A stretch of 64,000 bases of DNA, taken from CAILZL01 sp050181835 (lineage in GTDB: Bacteria; Pseudomonadota; Gammaproteobacteria; Steroidobacterales; Steroidobacteraceae). The notes under the pieces were generated by a model. The model made no database searches, was not told where the DNA came from, and was given only the letters and a program-made list of their open reading frames with translations. The position numbers and the translations under genes were made by a program. This document shows, piece after piece, positions 53,419-62,145 of the stretch (the stretch's first letter is position 1; the number at the start of each line of letters is the position of its first letter). The stretch lies in NCBI GenBank assembly GCA_050181835.1, contig JBFXCU010000003.1, positions 124,001 through 188,000 of the forward strand, read 5' to 3'.

Positions 53419-54291
53419 TTACTTCTTGCGTGCTACCTTCTTGCTCGCTTTTTTCTTGATCTGCTTCTTGGCTACTTTACGCACCACTTTCTTGATCGCT
53501 TTCTTCTTGGCCGATTTCACCGGTGCCACTTTGCGTTTGGCTGTCACTTTCTTTTTAGTCGCTTTCTTAACTGCCTTTTTAGCAACTGACTTTACAGCAG
53601 GTTTGGCCACGACTTTTTTCTTGGCAGGTTGGATAGCCGACTTGGCTTCTGGTTTGGTCAAGGCTGCTTCCATACGCGCAGCGATCAACTCCAATGTACC
53701 TTCGCCTTTAATCACTTTGAGCAGACCCAGCTTATTGTAATGCTCGATCAGCGGTTTGGTTTGCGACTGGTAAACCTCCAGACGCTTGGCAATCACCTCT
53801 TCCTTGTCATCATTGCGCTGATAGAGTTCACCGCCACATTTAGCGCAAGGAGCAGTGGCAGAGGGCAATGCCGCCAAGCTATGTACCGCACCGCAGGCAC
53901 GACATACTCGACGTCCAGCAAGACGCTCAATCAAGGTCTTGGTGCGTACATCCATTAACAACACCGCTTCCAACGGCTGACCGATATCAATTAGCAATTT
54001 CGACAAGGTTGCTGCTTGGTCGCTATTGCGAGGAAAGCCGTCAAGAATGAAGCCATTGCTGGCATCAGGTTGTGACAAGCGCTCGCGAATCAACCCCAGC
54101 ACGATAGCGTCGGACACCAGTTGCCCGGCTTCCATGGCAGCCTTGGCCTTTAAGCCCAGGCTGGTATTACGCGCTACAGCATCGCGCAACAAGTCGCCGG
54201 ACGACACTTGCGGCACACCAAATTTGGCTTGCAGCCGTTGTGCCTGAGTACCTTTGCCGGAACCCGGGGCGCCGAGTAGAACGATGCGCAT
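53419..54291 (-). CDS. adk: Adenylate kinase with a lysine-rich histone H1-like C-terminal tail
   Basis: Interconverts AMP + ATP and 2 ADP. The core (1-213) is a normal long-form kinase: GAPGSGKGTQA (P-loop), SSGDLLRDAV, DGFPRN, and a zinc-type LID with four Cys (CRACG...CAKCGG), which is unlike the E. coli enzyme. From about 214 a 77-residue tail follows with 31 Lys, plus Ala, Val and Arg (KKAVKKATKKK-type repeats), like AlgP/histone H1-like bacterial proteins. There is no stop or frameshift between them, so it is one polypeptide. The tail could bind nucleic acid or polyphosphate. It diverges from the phosphofructokinase gene. Confidence 0.93.
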   Translation of the reverse strand: MRIVLLGAPGSGKGTQAQRLQAKFGVPQVSSGDLLRDAVARNTSLGLKAKAAMEAGQLVSDAIVLGLIRERLSQPDASNGFILDGFPRNSDQAATLSKLLIDIGQPLEAVLLMDVRTKTLIERLAGRRVCRACGAVHSLAALPSATAPCAKCGGELYQRNDDKEEVIAKRLEVYQSQTKPLIEHYNKLGLLKVIKGEGTLELIAARMEAALTKPEAKSAIQPAKKKVVAKPAVKSVAKKAVKKATKKKVTAKRKVAPVKSAKKKAIKKVVRKVAKKQIKKKASKKVARKK

Positions 54292-54472
54292 AGTTAGAAA
54301 ACCTTATCTGTTTTGAAGGAGTGCCAGAAATCAAGGTGGCTACCCTACAGAATTTCATCGTCATAAAAAAGACTGTAGGCTGTGGTCGATGAGTTCCAGG
54401 TCAGAAAAAGGGATTAAATCTGATTTTGTCCCACGGTCTACAGCCCACAACCTTTCTTTGAGGTCGCTCAAC

Positions 54473-55744
54473 ATGCCCAAGTCCAAGCCCAGAAATGCTT
54501 TCTACGCTCAATCCGGTGGCGTCACTGCAGTCATTAACGCCTCGGCCTGCGGCGTGATTGAAGCCTGCCGTAAACACAAAGGCAAAATTGGCGCGCTATA
54601 CGCTGGGCGCAATGGCATTGTTGGCGCACTGACTGAAGATTTGATCGATACCAGCAAGGAATCCGCAGCGGCTATCCGTGCGCTACGTCATACCCCAGCA
54701 GGCGCCTTCGGTTCAGCGCGATTCAAACTCAAAAAACTCGACGACAACCCAGCGCAATATGAACGATTGATCGATGTATTCAAGGCACATGGCATTGGTT
54801 ATTTCTTTTATAACGGCGGTGGTGACTCTGCCGACACCTGCTGGAAAGTATCGCAACTGGCGGAAAAAATGGGCTACCCCATTCAGGCCATTCATGTACC
54901 GAAAACAGTAGACAACGATTTGCCGATCACTGATTGCAGTCCCGGCTTTGGTTCAGTGGCCAAGTACGTTGCAGTATCCATTCGCGAAGCCGGCTTTGAT
55001 GTCGCGTCGATGGCCAAAACGTCCACCAAAGTATTCATCATGGAAGTCATGGGCAGGCACGCGGGCTGGATTGCTGCTGCCGGCGGTCTGGCCGCTGAAA
55101 AAGCAGGCGATGCACCGCACCTCATCCTGTTCCCAGAAATTACGCTGGATGTGGAAAAGTTCTGCAAGCGAGTGAAAGATAGCGTCGAGAAATATGGGTA
55201 TTGCGCCATTGTCGTCTCAGAAGGCGTGAAAAATGCGGAAGGCAAGTTCCTTTCCGATGCTGGGCTGCGCGATGCCTTTGGTCATGCGCAACTGGGCGGG
55301 GTCGCGCCGGTGATTGCACAATTAGTAAAAGACCAACTCGGCTACAAATATCACTGGGCGGTGGCGGACTATCTGCAACGTGCGGCGCGACATATCGCCT
55401 CCAAGGTAGACGTTGAGCAAGCATACGCAGTGGGCAAAGCCGCCGTAGAAATGGCATTGAAAGGCCACAACTCCGTGATGCCCGCCATTGTGCGCGTGTC
55501 GGACAAACCGTATCGCTGGAAAATCGGTATGGCACCCCTCAGCAAAGTGGCCAATGTGGAAAAAATGCTGCCGCGTGATTACATCAGCGCCGATGGTTTT
55601 CACATTACCGCCAAATGCCGCCGATATTTGGCACCGCTCATTAAGGGTGAAGACTATCCGCCCTACAAGAACGGTCTACCTCAATATGTCGTGCTTAAAA
55701 ATATCGCGGTGCGTAAAAAGCTTGCTATTGACTTCAAGCTGTAG
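54473..55744 (+). CDS. pfp: PPi-type 6-phosphofructokinase
   Basis: Phosphorylates fructose 6-phosphate, probably with pyrophosphate as donor and reversibly. The active-site segment reads YNGGGDSADTCWKVSQ and VPKTVDNDLPITD; the Asp and Lys at these places are the markers that separate PPi-using from ATP-using enzymes. MEVMGRHAGWIAAA and GYHITAK-like segments are also present. I start at ATG 54473 (MPKSKPRNAFYAQSGG); the frame is open 28 codons upstream, with no domain there. 423 residues. The H+-PPase gene follows. Confidence 0.88.
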   Translation: MPKSKPRNAFYAQSGGVTAVINASACGVIEACRKHKGKIGALYAGRNGIVGALTEDLIDTSKESAAAIRALRHTPAGAFGSARFKLKKLDDNPAQYERLIDVFKAHGIGYFFYNGGGDSADTCWKVSQLAEKMGYPIQAIHVPKTVDNDLPITDCSPGFGSVAKYVAVSIREAGFDVASMAKTSTKVFIMEVMGRHAGWIAAAGGLAAEKAGDAPHLILFPEITLDVEKFCKRVKDSVEKYGYCAIVVSEGVKNAEGKFLSDAGLRDAFGHAQLGGVAPVIAQLVKDQLGYKYHWAVADYLQRAARHIASKVDVEQAYAVGKAAVEMALKGHNSVMPAIVRVSDKPYRWKIGMAPLSKVANVEKMLPRDYISADGFHITAKCRRYLAPLIKGEDYPPYKNGLPQYVVLKNIAVRKKLAIDFKL

Positions 55745-55941
55745 AGGTCGTGCGAGCGATCCAGCGCAAGGCTGAGATGAATCACCCTCGCGGCGGATTG
55801 CTGGCAAAGAAGCCGACAATTCGAGCCAAGATAGCTTAACTAAGTGCTCCCAGCTGGTTATAGTCAGCGCAGCACCGTACTCGATAGTCGGGCTCGATGA
55901 CTACAGATATAAAACGAAATTAACCGCAGGGGAACTACTCG

Positions 55942-58005
55942 ATGTCCACCGACCAAGTGTTGTGGCTCGCTATTGGAGCCGGTATTGCCGCCCTCGTTTA
56001 CGGCGGCGTTTTTGTAAACTGGATCAATAATCAATCACCCGGCAATGCGCGCATGCAAGAAATCGCTGCCGCCATTCAAGCCGGAGCCAAAGCGTATCTC
56101 AACCGACAGTACTCAACCATCGCCGTGGTGGGCGTGATCCTGTTTGTGGTGCTGGGTATGACATTGAACTGGGCCACCGCAGGGGGTTTCGCAGTCGGTG
56201 CAATTCTGTCTGGGCTAGCCGGCTACGTGGGCATGAACGTGTCAGTACGCGCCAATGTGCGTACCGCGCATGCAGCCAGTCAAAGTCTGAATAGCGCCTT
56301 ACAAGTGGCGTTTCGCGGCGGCGCGATCACCGGCATGCTGGTGGTTGGGCTCGGGCTGCTAGGAGTGACCGGTTATTTCTGGGCACTGAAAGACACCAGT
56401 GTGGGCGTAGATGGCGCGCTGCATTCGTTGATTGGCCTGGCCTTTGGCGGCTCGCTGATTTCGATCTTCGCACGTCTGGGCGGTGGCATCTTCACCAAGG
56501 GTGCCGACGTCGGTGCTGATCTGGTCGGCAAGGTGGAAGCCGGTATTCCCGAAGATGATCCACGCAACCCGGCTGTGATCGCTGACAACGTCGGTGACAA
56601 TGTGGGCGATTGCGCTGGCATGGCTGCCGACTTGTTTGAAACCTATGCGGTGACGATTGTTGCGACCATGGTGTTGGGTGGCTTGATGTTCAAAAGCGCA
56701 GATGGCGGTTTGAATATCAGTTATTTGTTATATCCATTGGCACTGGGCGCGGTGTCGATTTTCGCCTCTATTGTCGGCACCTTCTTTGTCACTGCTCGCG
56801 AAGGCGGCAAGATCATGAACGCGCTGTATCGCGGCGTGCTGGTATCCGGCGTGCTGGCGCTGATCGCGTTCTGGTTTGTCACGCAGAACATGATGGGCGA
56901 GCAAGCCAATGGCCTGTTTGCCTGCGCGGTAATTGGCCTGGTGTTAACAGCGGCATTGATCTGGATCACCGAGTACTACACCGCCACCGAATATGGCCCG
57001 GTACGCTACGTAGCTGCTGCTTCACAGACTGGTCATGGCACCAATGTGATTGCCGGATTAGCTGTGTCGATGAAATCCACCGCATTGCCGGTGCTGGCCG
57101 TATGCGCGGCCATTTATGGCTCATATGAGTATGAAGGCCTGTACGGCATTGCCATCGCAGCGACAGCGATGCTATCGATGACTGGCATGATCGTGGCGCT
57201 GGATGCCTATGGCCCGATCACTGATAACGCGGGTGGTATTGCGGAAATGTCCGGTCTACCAAAAGAAGTGCGACAAATTACCGATGCACTGGATGCAGTA
57301 GGCAACACCACCAAGGCTGTTACCAAGGGCTATGCCATTGGTTCAGCTGGACTCGCCGCGCTGGTCTTGTTCGCCGACTACACCCACAACTTGGAAACCC
57401 ATCTGCTCAGCACTGGCCGCGAGATGGTCACGTTCTCGCTCTCTGATCCCGCTGTGATCATTGGCCTGTTCATTGGCGGCCTGGTGCCGTATCTGTTCGG
57501 TGCCATGGCCATGGAAGCCGTGGGGCGGGCCGCAGGTTCAGTCGTGGTTGAAGTGCGACGTCAGTTCAAAGAAATCCCCGGGATTATGGCCGGCACCGCC
57601 AAGCCAGAATATGGCGTTGCGGTGGACATGCTGACCAAGGCCGCCATCAAGGAAATGATCGTACCTTCGCTGCTACCAATATTGGTTCCAGTGGTGGTTG
57701 CCTTCGGCATGAACGCACTAATGGGCCCCGGTGCTGGCATCAAAGCGCTCGGTGGCTTATTGATTGGTACTATTGTCACCGGATTATTCGTGGCCATCTC
57801 CATGTGTACCGGCGGTGGTGCTTGGGACAATGCCAAGAAGTACATTGAAGAAGGCAACTACGGCGGCAAAGGCTCTGATACGCACAAAGCGGCTGTCACC
57901 GGTGACACGGTAGGTGATCCGTACAAAGACACCGCTGGCCCGGCGATCAATCCGTTGATCAAGATCATCAACATCGTGGCACTGCTGCTGGTGCCGCTAC
58001 TGTAA
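55942..58005 (+). CDS. hppA: K+-independent H+-translocating pyrophosphatase
   Basis: Membrane pump coupling PPi hydrolysis to proton export, or making PPi. 687 residues, about 16 helices. Landmarks: GGGIFTKGADVGADLVGKVEAGIPEDDPRNPA, cut into its two loops, with DNVGDNVGDCAGMAADLFETY. Lys458 in GNTTKAVTKG (and Thr461) marks the K+-insensitive subclass; K+-dependent pumps have Ala there. C-terminal GDTVGDPYKDTAGPAINPLIK is intact. GCAGGGGA ribosome site. Sits 197 bp after the PPi-PFK gene. Confidence 0.95.
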   Translation: MSTDQVLWLAIGAGIAALVYGGVFVNWINNQSPGNARMQEIAAAIQAGAKAYLNRQYSTIAVVGVILFVVLGMTLNWATAGGFAVGAILSGLAGYVGMNVSVRANVRTAHAASQSLNSALQVAFRGGAITGMLVVGLGLLGVTGYFWALKDTSVGVDGALHSLIGLAFGGSLISIFARLGGGIFTKGADVGADLVGKVEAGIPEDDPRNPAVIADNVGDNVGDCAGMAADLFETYAVTIVATMVLGGLMFKSADGGLNISYLLYPLALGAVSIFASIVGTFFVTAREGGKIMNALYRGVLVSGVLALIAFWFVTQNMMGEQANGLFACAVIGLVLTAALIWITEYYTATEYGPVRYVAAASQTGHGTNVIAGLAVSMKSTALPVLAVCAAIYGSYEYEGLYGIAIAATAMLSMTGMIVALDAYGPITDNAGGIAEMSGLPKEVRQITDALDAVGNTTKAVTKGYAIGSAGLAALVLFADYTHNLETHLLSTGREMVTFSLSDPAVIIGLFIGGLVPYLFGAMAMEAVGRAAGSVVVEVRRQFKEIPGIMAGTAKPEYGVAVDMLTKAAIKEMIVPSLLPILVPVVVAFGMNALMGPGAGIKALGGLLIGTIVTGLFVAISMCTGGGAWDNAKKYIEEGNYGGKGSDTHKAAVTGDTVGDPYKDTAGPAINPLIKIINIVALLLVPLL

Positions 58006-58027
58006 GCAGTTAAGTCGATGTGAAATA

Positions 58028-58065
58028 AACAGGCTCCGAGGTGCAACCCCGGAGCCTGTTTCATT
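58028..58065 (+). terminator. Terminator-like hairpin after hppA
   Basis: AACAGGCTCCG (58028-58038) pairs with CGGAGCCTGTT (58050-58060), 11 bp stem and 11 nt loop, followed by TCATT. It begins 23 bp after the hppA stop. Confidence 0.75.
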
Positions 58066-58142
58066 ATCATCAGCCACTCCACCAACGTTAGAAAACGTGC
58101 CAATGGTTTTGAGGCCAGTGAGAAATCTTTATACAATCGTTT

Positions 58143-58268
58143 AGCTTTACCGGATTACCCACATGCGTTGTGTTCGACTTTGGCACGCTGGCGCAATTGG
58201 CGAATGAAGTGCGTGCGCTGGGTTGTGCACGTGCATTGATCCTGTGCACGCCGAGACAAACGGCATAA
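58143..58268 (+). pseudogene. Maleylacetate reductase remnant (N-terminus)
   Basis: In frame from 58143 the plus strand reads SFTGLPTCVVFDFGTLAQL, then NEVRALGCARALILCTPRQ, and stops at 58268. This is the start of the iron-type alcohol dehydrogenase fold as in maleylacetate reductases (VVFG-GTL, RALVLSTP). No start codon or remaining domain is present. It lies directly ahead of the hydroxyquinol dioxygenase remnant. Confidence 0.65.
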
Positions 58269-58291
58269 TGTTGCAAGCCACCAAGCAACAT

Positions 58292-58512
58292 CCATACCGA
58301 CCTGCACACTGGCATTACATGATTTCTGCCGATGGGCACGAAACATTAGTAACGCATGTGTTTGTTAACGGTGCTCAGTGCTTGGCGCAAAGAACTCGCT
58401 GATTTGCGATTTCGCACAGCATGCACCCGGCACCGCAGCAGATAGTCGGGCAATGAACCAGCCGTGGCGTTCGCTAACGTACGATTTTGCTTTGAAAGCC
58501 ACGTCAATCTAA
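58292..58512 (+). pseudogene. Hydroxyquinol 1,2-dioxygenase remnant (C-terminus)
   Basis: From 58292 the plus strand reads PYRPAHWHYMISADGHETLVT, continuing THVFVNGA, the intradiol dioxygenase segment with the two iron-binding His (RPAHxH). After a frameshift it continues PWRSLTYDFALK to a stop at 58512, as expected for the enzyme's end. The catalytic Tyr region upstream is lost. A fused or adjacent macA-hydroxyquinol dioxygenase gene is the likely ancestor. Confidence 0.65.
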
Positions 58513-58528
58513 GTAGGCATATGCGCTA

Positions 58529-60841
58529 TTAACTGGCGAGACGCATTATCACGCGCGCCAACGGCTGCGGCCTCGCCAGTTCAAAGCCTTGCACGAAGTC
58601 GACTCCTATGCGGCGGGCTGCTTCCAGCGCCCCAGCATCTTCAACCTGTTCGGCGATCACCTGGAAATTGAGGGTGCGCGCCAACTTGACCATCGCCGAC
58701 ACCATTGCCTGATTTACATTATCTGTACCGAGGTTACGGATAAAGGAGCCATCAATCTTCAAATAATCAATGGCAAGATTTTTGAGATTGCCAAACGACG
58801 ACAAGCCACGACCGAAATCGTCGAGCGCGAAACTGCAGCCCATACCATGCAGCACGCCAATGAAGCGCCGAGTCTGCTCCATGTTAGTCATCACCGCATT
58901 TTCTGATATTTCAAAACACAGCTGCTGCGGCGTCACGCCGGTGCTATCAAGACATTCAACGACAAACTCCAGAAAGCCCGGATCAGCCAGTGTCTGGCCC
59001 GATAGATTGATCGCCAAACTGCGCCCTGCTGGCAAGCGAATGCCTCCACGACCCAACGCAGTCAGCGCGGTTTGCACCACCCAGCGATCCATATCCACCA
59101 TCAATCTATAGCGTTCGGCAGCACGCAAAAACTCTGCTGGCAGGATGCCTTCCGGCACATGCTCATCGCGTAGTCGTAATAGCACTTCCAGCGCTGGCCC
59201 CGTATCACGCAGCATGGACGACACCGCAACAATAGGTTGCGCCATCAATTCAAACTGATTGTCCTTCAACGCAGTTTGCAGACGTTGCAGCCATTGAATT
59301 TCACCACGCTGACGCGCCACGGCTTCATCACGCGCCGAGTAGACGTGCACGTGGTGATCAAAGTGTCCGTTGTGGCGTTTAGCAACGTAACAAGCCGAGT
59401 CGGCGGCACTCATCACTTCTTCCAGGGTGCCACTTTCACCACTGATTTCTACCAGACCAACGCTGACACCGATGTTAAACACCTTATCCTTCCAGACGAA
59501 ACGATAATCAGCCACCTTACGTACAACATCTTCGGCAATCTGCGTCGCTTTCTCTAGTGGGCAACCACTAAGAATCAATGCGAATTCATCGCCGCCCAAC
59601 CGCGCCACCGTATCAGTATCGCGTACCGCATCCTTGATCAAGGCCGCCACTTCACGCAGCAAGCCATCACCTGCTAGATGACCGGCGGTATCGTTCACCG
59701 TTTTGAATCGATCCAGATCGAGGTAACACAACACGTGATGCGTAGTGGTGGCACGCGCCGAGTCCAGTACTTCCTGCATACGACGTTCAAATTCACGACG
59801 GTTGACCAGACCCGTCAATGCATCATGACTGGCTTGATACGACATCTGGCGTGTCAAGCCACGCATTTCACTGACATCACGTAGCAACACTACCGTGCCG
59901 GTTTGATCACCATAAGGACTCTTGAGTGGTGATACCGACAAATCTACCGAACGCTCCTCGCCACCGCGAGCTATCAATAGACTACGCCGCCCAGCACTGA
60001 TACGCGCTTGCGTCGTCAACGATTGTTGAACTGGATCAGGTAGCGGATGACGATCCAGTTCGTCCACCAACTGCAACAGTTCCGCAAATTCACGCCCGAG
60101 CGCTTCCGCAATGCTGATGCCGGTCAACTGTTCAGCAGCACGGTTCAAATATTCAACCCGACCTTTGTTATCAGTGGTCACGATGCCTTCACCCAAGGAA
60201 TCCATAGTCTCCCATGCGGTTGAACGCGGTCGCTGCGTGGTCACCGCTGTGGTCACGGCACGTGGGGTCATTTCGGTTACTGACAATAACAACACCTGCT
60301 TGCCGTTAAATTCCAGCCGATGCTGTGTCAACTCAATCCGCGCCAGCTGATCAGCCGCAGGACGCAGCTCCAGCTCCAAGCGCTCCAGCACCGTCTCGGT
60401 ACTGAGCGCGCGCCGTAAGTACGCGCGTAACAGCTCCGCATATTCCTCTGGCACGTACTCGGCGAGCGAATGTCCACGCAATTCGATGGCGCTACCCTTA
60501 CCGAGCAAGTTTGCAAATGGCTGATTGATAAACAAAATGTCGTCGCCATGTACAGCGATGGGCTCGTGCATGCTGGATAGCACCCGCAGTAATTGCCTGT
60601 CTTGGTCGCGGCTCATCTGTTGTGCGGCAGCTAATTGATCGATTAATGGCGACAATTGCTGTGCCAGTGGCGCAGTAATGCCCTGATCCAACTCACCCGG
60701 CAGGGGCATGCCAGACTGAGCCGAGGCAGCGAGCTGTTCTGCCGCTGCTTGTACTTTGCGAGTGTCGCGACGACGCAGGAGCAGGACTAAAACCAGTCCA
60801 ACCATCGTTAACGCCAACAAACCTGCCAAAATCCAGTTCAT
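58529..60841 (-). CDS. PAS-GGDEF-EAL cyclic-di-GMP signalling protein
   Basis: 770 residues. One N-terminal helix (4-22) anchors it to the membrane, then two PAS domains (about 85-195 and 210-330), a GGDEF domain with intact RLGGDEFALI, and an EAL domain. The EAL start is EVLLRL instead of EALLRW; the metal-binding Glu is kept, and ENAVMTN, DDFGRG, KIDGSFI and EQVED follow, so phosphodiesterase activity is possible. Both domains look catalytically competent, giving a dual or switchable enzyme. Single gene. Confidence 0.93.
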   Translation of the reverse strand: MNWILAGLLALTMVGLVLVLLLRRRDTRKVQAAAEQLAASAQSGMPLPGELDQGITAPLAQQLSPLIDQLAAAQQMSRDQDRQLLRVLSSMHEPIAVHGDDILFINQPFANLLGKGSAIELRGHSLAEYVPEEYAELLRAYLRRALSTETVLERLELELRPAADQLARIELTQHRLEFNGKQVLLLSVTEMTPRAVTTAVTTQRPRSTAWETMDSLGEGIVTTDNKGRVEYLNRAAEQLTGISIAEALGREFAELLQLVDELDRHPLPDPVQQSLTTQARISAGRRSLLIARGGEERSVDLSVSPLKSPYGDQTGTVVLLRDVSEMRGLTRQMSYQASHDALTGLVNRREFERRMQEVLDSARATTTHHVLCYLDLDRFKTVNDTAGHLAGDGLLREVAALIKDAVRDTDTVARLGGDEFALILSGCPLEKATQIAEDVVRKVADYRFVWKDKVFNIGVSVGLVEISGESGTLEEVMSAADSACYVAKRHNGHFDHHVHVYSARDEAVARQRGEIQWLQRLQTALKDNQFELMAQPIVAVSSMLRDTGPALEVLLRLRDEHVPEGILPAEFLRAAERYRLMVDMDRWVVQTALTALGRGGIRLPAGRSLAINLSGQTLADPGFLEFVVECLDSTGVTPQQLCFEISENAVMTNMEQTRRFIGVLHGMGCSFALDDFGRGLSSFGNLKNLAIDYLKIDGSFIRNLGTDNVNQAMVSAMVKLARTLNFQVIAEQVEDAGALEAARRIGVDFVQGFELARPQPLARVIMRLAS

Positions 60842-61125
60842 TTAACCCTACAGATATTCAACACATCGTCTCAAATCCTTACAGGCAGTGCATCCCATCA
60901 AGGAATATGCGAACTACCGCACAGACAGAATATCTGAAGGCTCTTCGCACAACGCTGGAGATTGACCATAATCATTCGTTGAACGGCGACAGTTTTTGGC
61001 AGGTCACTCCCAGCAGGAATCGGCCTTGACCTTGTAGATGATCTGTAAACTTCGTAGGCTCATAGGCTCCGATGGGGAGTACTCCGTCGGAATCGAGCAA
61101 TATCCGACCATTCGAGACTGGCACC

Positions 61126-61782
61126 ATGAATCTGGATCACCAAACCGCGCGCGAACACATGATCAGCCGACAGCTGCGCACCTGGAGTGTGCTGGATGAG
61201 CGCGTACTGAATGCTGTGCGCAACACTCCGCGTGAGAACTTTGTTCCGTCGTCCTACCGGGAACTGGCGTTCGCGGACGACACACTGCCACTGCAACATG
61301 GGCAGATAATGCTATCCCCCAAGCTCGAAGCGCGGATATTGCAAATCATGGCTATCGGGCCCCATGACCAGACATTAGTGATTGGCGCGGCGAATGGCTA
61401 TTTGGCTGCCTGTGCCGCACAACTGGCTGGCAAGGTGCGCGTCACCGAGGCACACAGCGACTTAGCTGAACAGGCGCGGCGCAACCTGCAAGGTACTGCC
61501 TGCAACAACATCTACGTGGATAATGTCGACGCCTTGCAATTGAATTTGGATAAAGCCTATGAAGCAATCATCATTACCGGCTCGCTACCCCGCGTACCAG
61601 CCGCGCTAGAGCAAGCACTGACAATTGGCGGTCGTATGTTTGTCGTGATCGGCACCGCGCCAATCATGGAAGCACTCAAGATCACGCGTACCAACGACCA
61701 TATTTGGCAGCGTGAATCGCTATTCGAAACCGTACTGCCATCGCTATCTGGTGCCACAAAACTGAGCTCATTTGTGTTCTGA
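61126..61782 (+). CDS. pcm: Protein-L-isoaspartate O-methyltransferase family protein
   Basis: 218 residues from ATG 61126 (MNLDHQTAREHMISRQLRTW). PCMT fold: NTPRENFVPSSYRELAFADDTLPLQHGQIMLSPKLEAR, given in parts, where the active-site loop reads MLSPK instead of MTAPQ-type. The SAM-binding TLVIGAANGYLAA has Ala-Ala instead of GTGSG. Such short divergent PCMT proteins upstream of tolC-like genes are common in gammaproteobacteria, and repair activity is unproven. First of a three-gene unit with rhodanese and tolC. Confidence 0.85.
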   Translation: MNLDHQTAREHMISRQLRTWSVLDERVLNAVRNTPRENFVPSSYRELAFADDTLPLQHGQIMLSPKLEARILQIMAIGPHDQTLVIGAANGYLAACAAQLAGKVRVTEAHSDLAEQARRNLQGTACNNIYVDNVDALQLNLDKAYEAIIITGSLPRVPAALEQALTIGGRMFVVIGTAPIMEALKITRTNDHIWQRESLFETVLPSLSGATKLSSFVF

Positions 61783-61815
61783 TGACAGACCATTACTGAA
61801 CCGCCTCCACCTACC

Positions 61816-62136
61816 ATGAACATTCCAGAAATTACTCCCGCAGAGTTTTTGCAACGCCGCACACAAGGTGATTCGTTAACTTTGCTTGACGTACGTGAAG
61901 ATTGGGAAATGTCCGTTGCCAGTGTTCAGGGAGTCATGCATATTCCGATGGCACAGGTTCAAGCCCGCTTGTCAGAACTTGATAAAAACACGGAAATCGT
62001 CGTGTTGTGCCGATCCGGTCGCCGTAGCCTGGAGATTGCCAAATTGTTGCAATCGAATGGCTATCAGGCACTTAATCTGACCGGCGGCATCCTGGCTTGG
62101 TCACGTGATATTGATTCGAGTATTCCAACTTACTGA
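61816..62136 (+). CDS. Rhodanese-domain protein (GlpE-like single domain)
   Basis: 106 residues. Single rhodanese domain: TLLDVREDWEMSVASVQGVMHIPM, active-site Cys in VVLCRSGRRSLE and the final LTGGILAWSRDID. Probable sulfurtransferase. It lies 33 bp after the pcm-like gene and 9 bp before tolC, a conserved gammaproteobacterial arrangement. Confidence 0.92.
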   Translation: MNIPEITPAEFLQRRTQGDSLTLLDVREDWEMSVASVQGVMHIPMAQVQARLSELDKNTEIVVLCRSGRRSLEIAKLLQSNGYQALNLTGGILAWSRDIDSSIPTY

Positions 62137-62145
62137 AGCACACTG

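Noticed and set aside
53426..53650. Low-complexity repeat at the adk 3' end read as a hydrophobic plus-strand protein
   Set aside because: It is the complement of the Lys codons in the adk tail; Phe/Leu/Thr repetition is an artefact of that.
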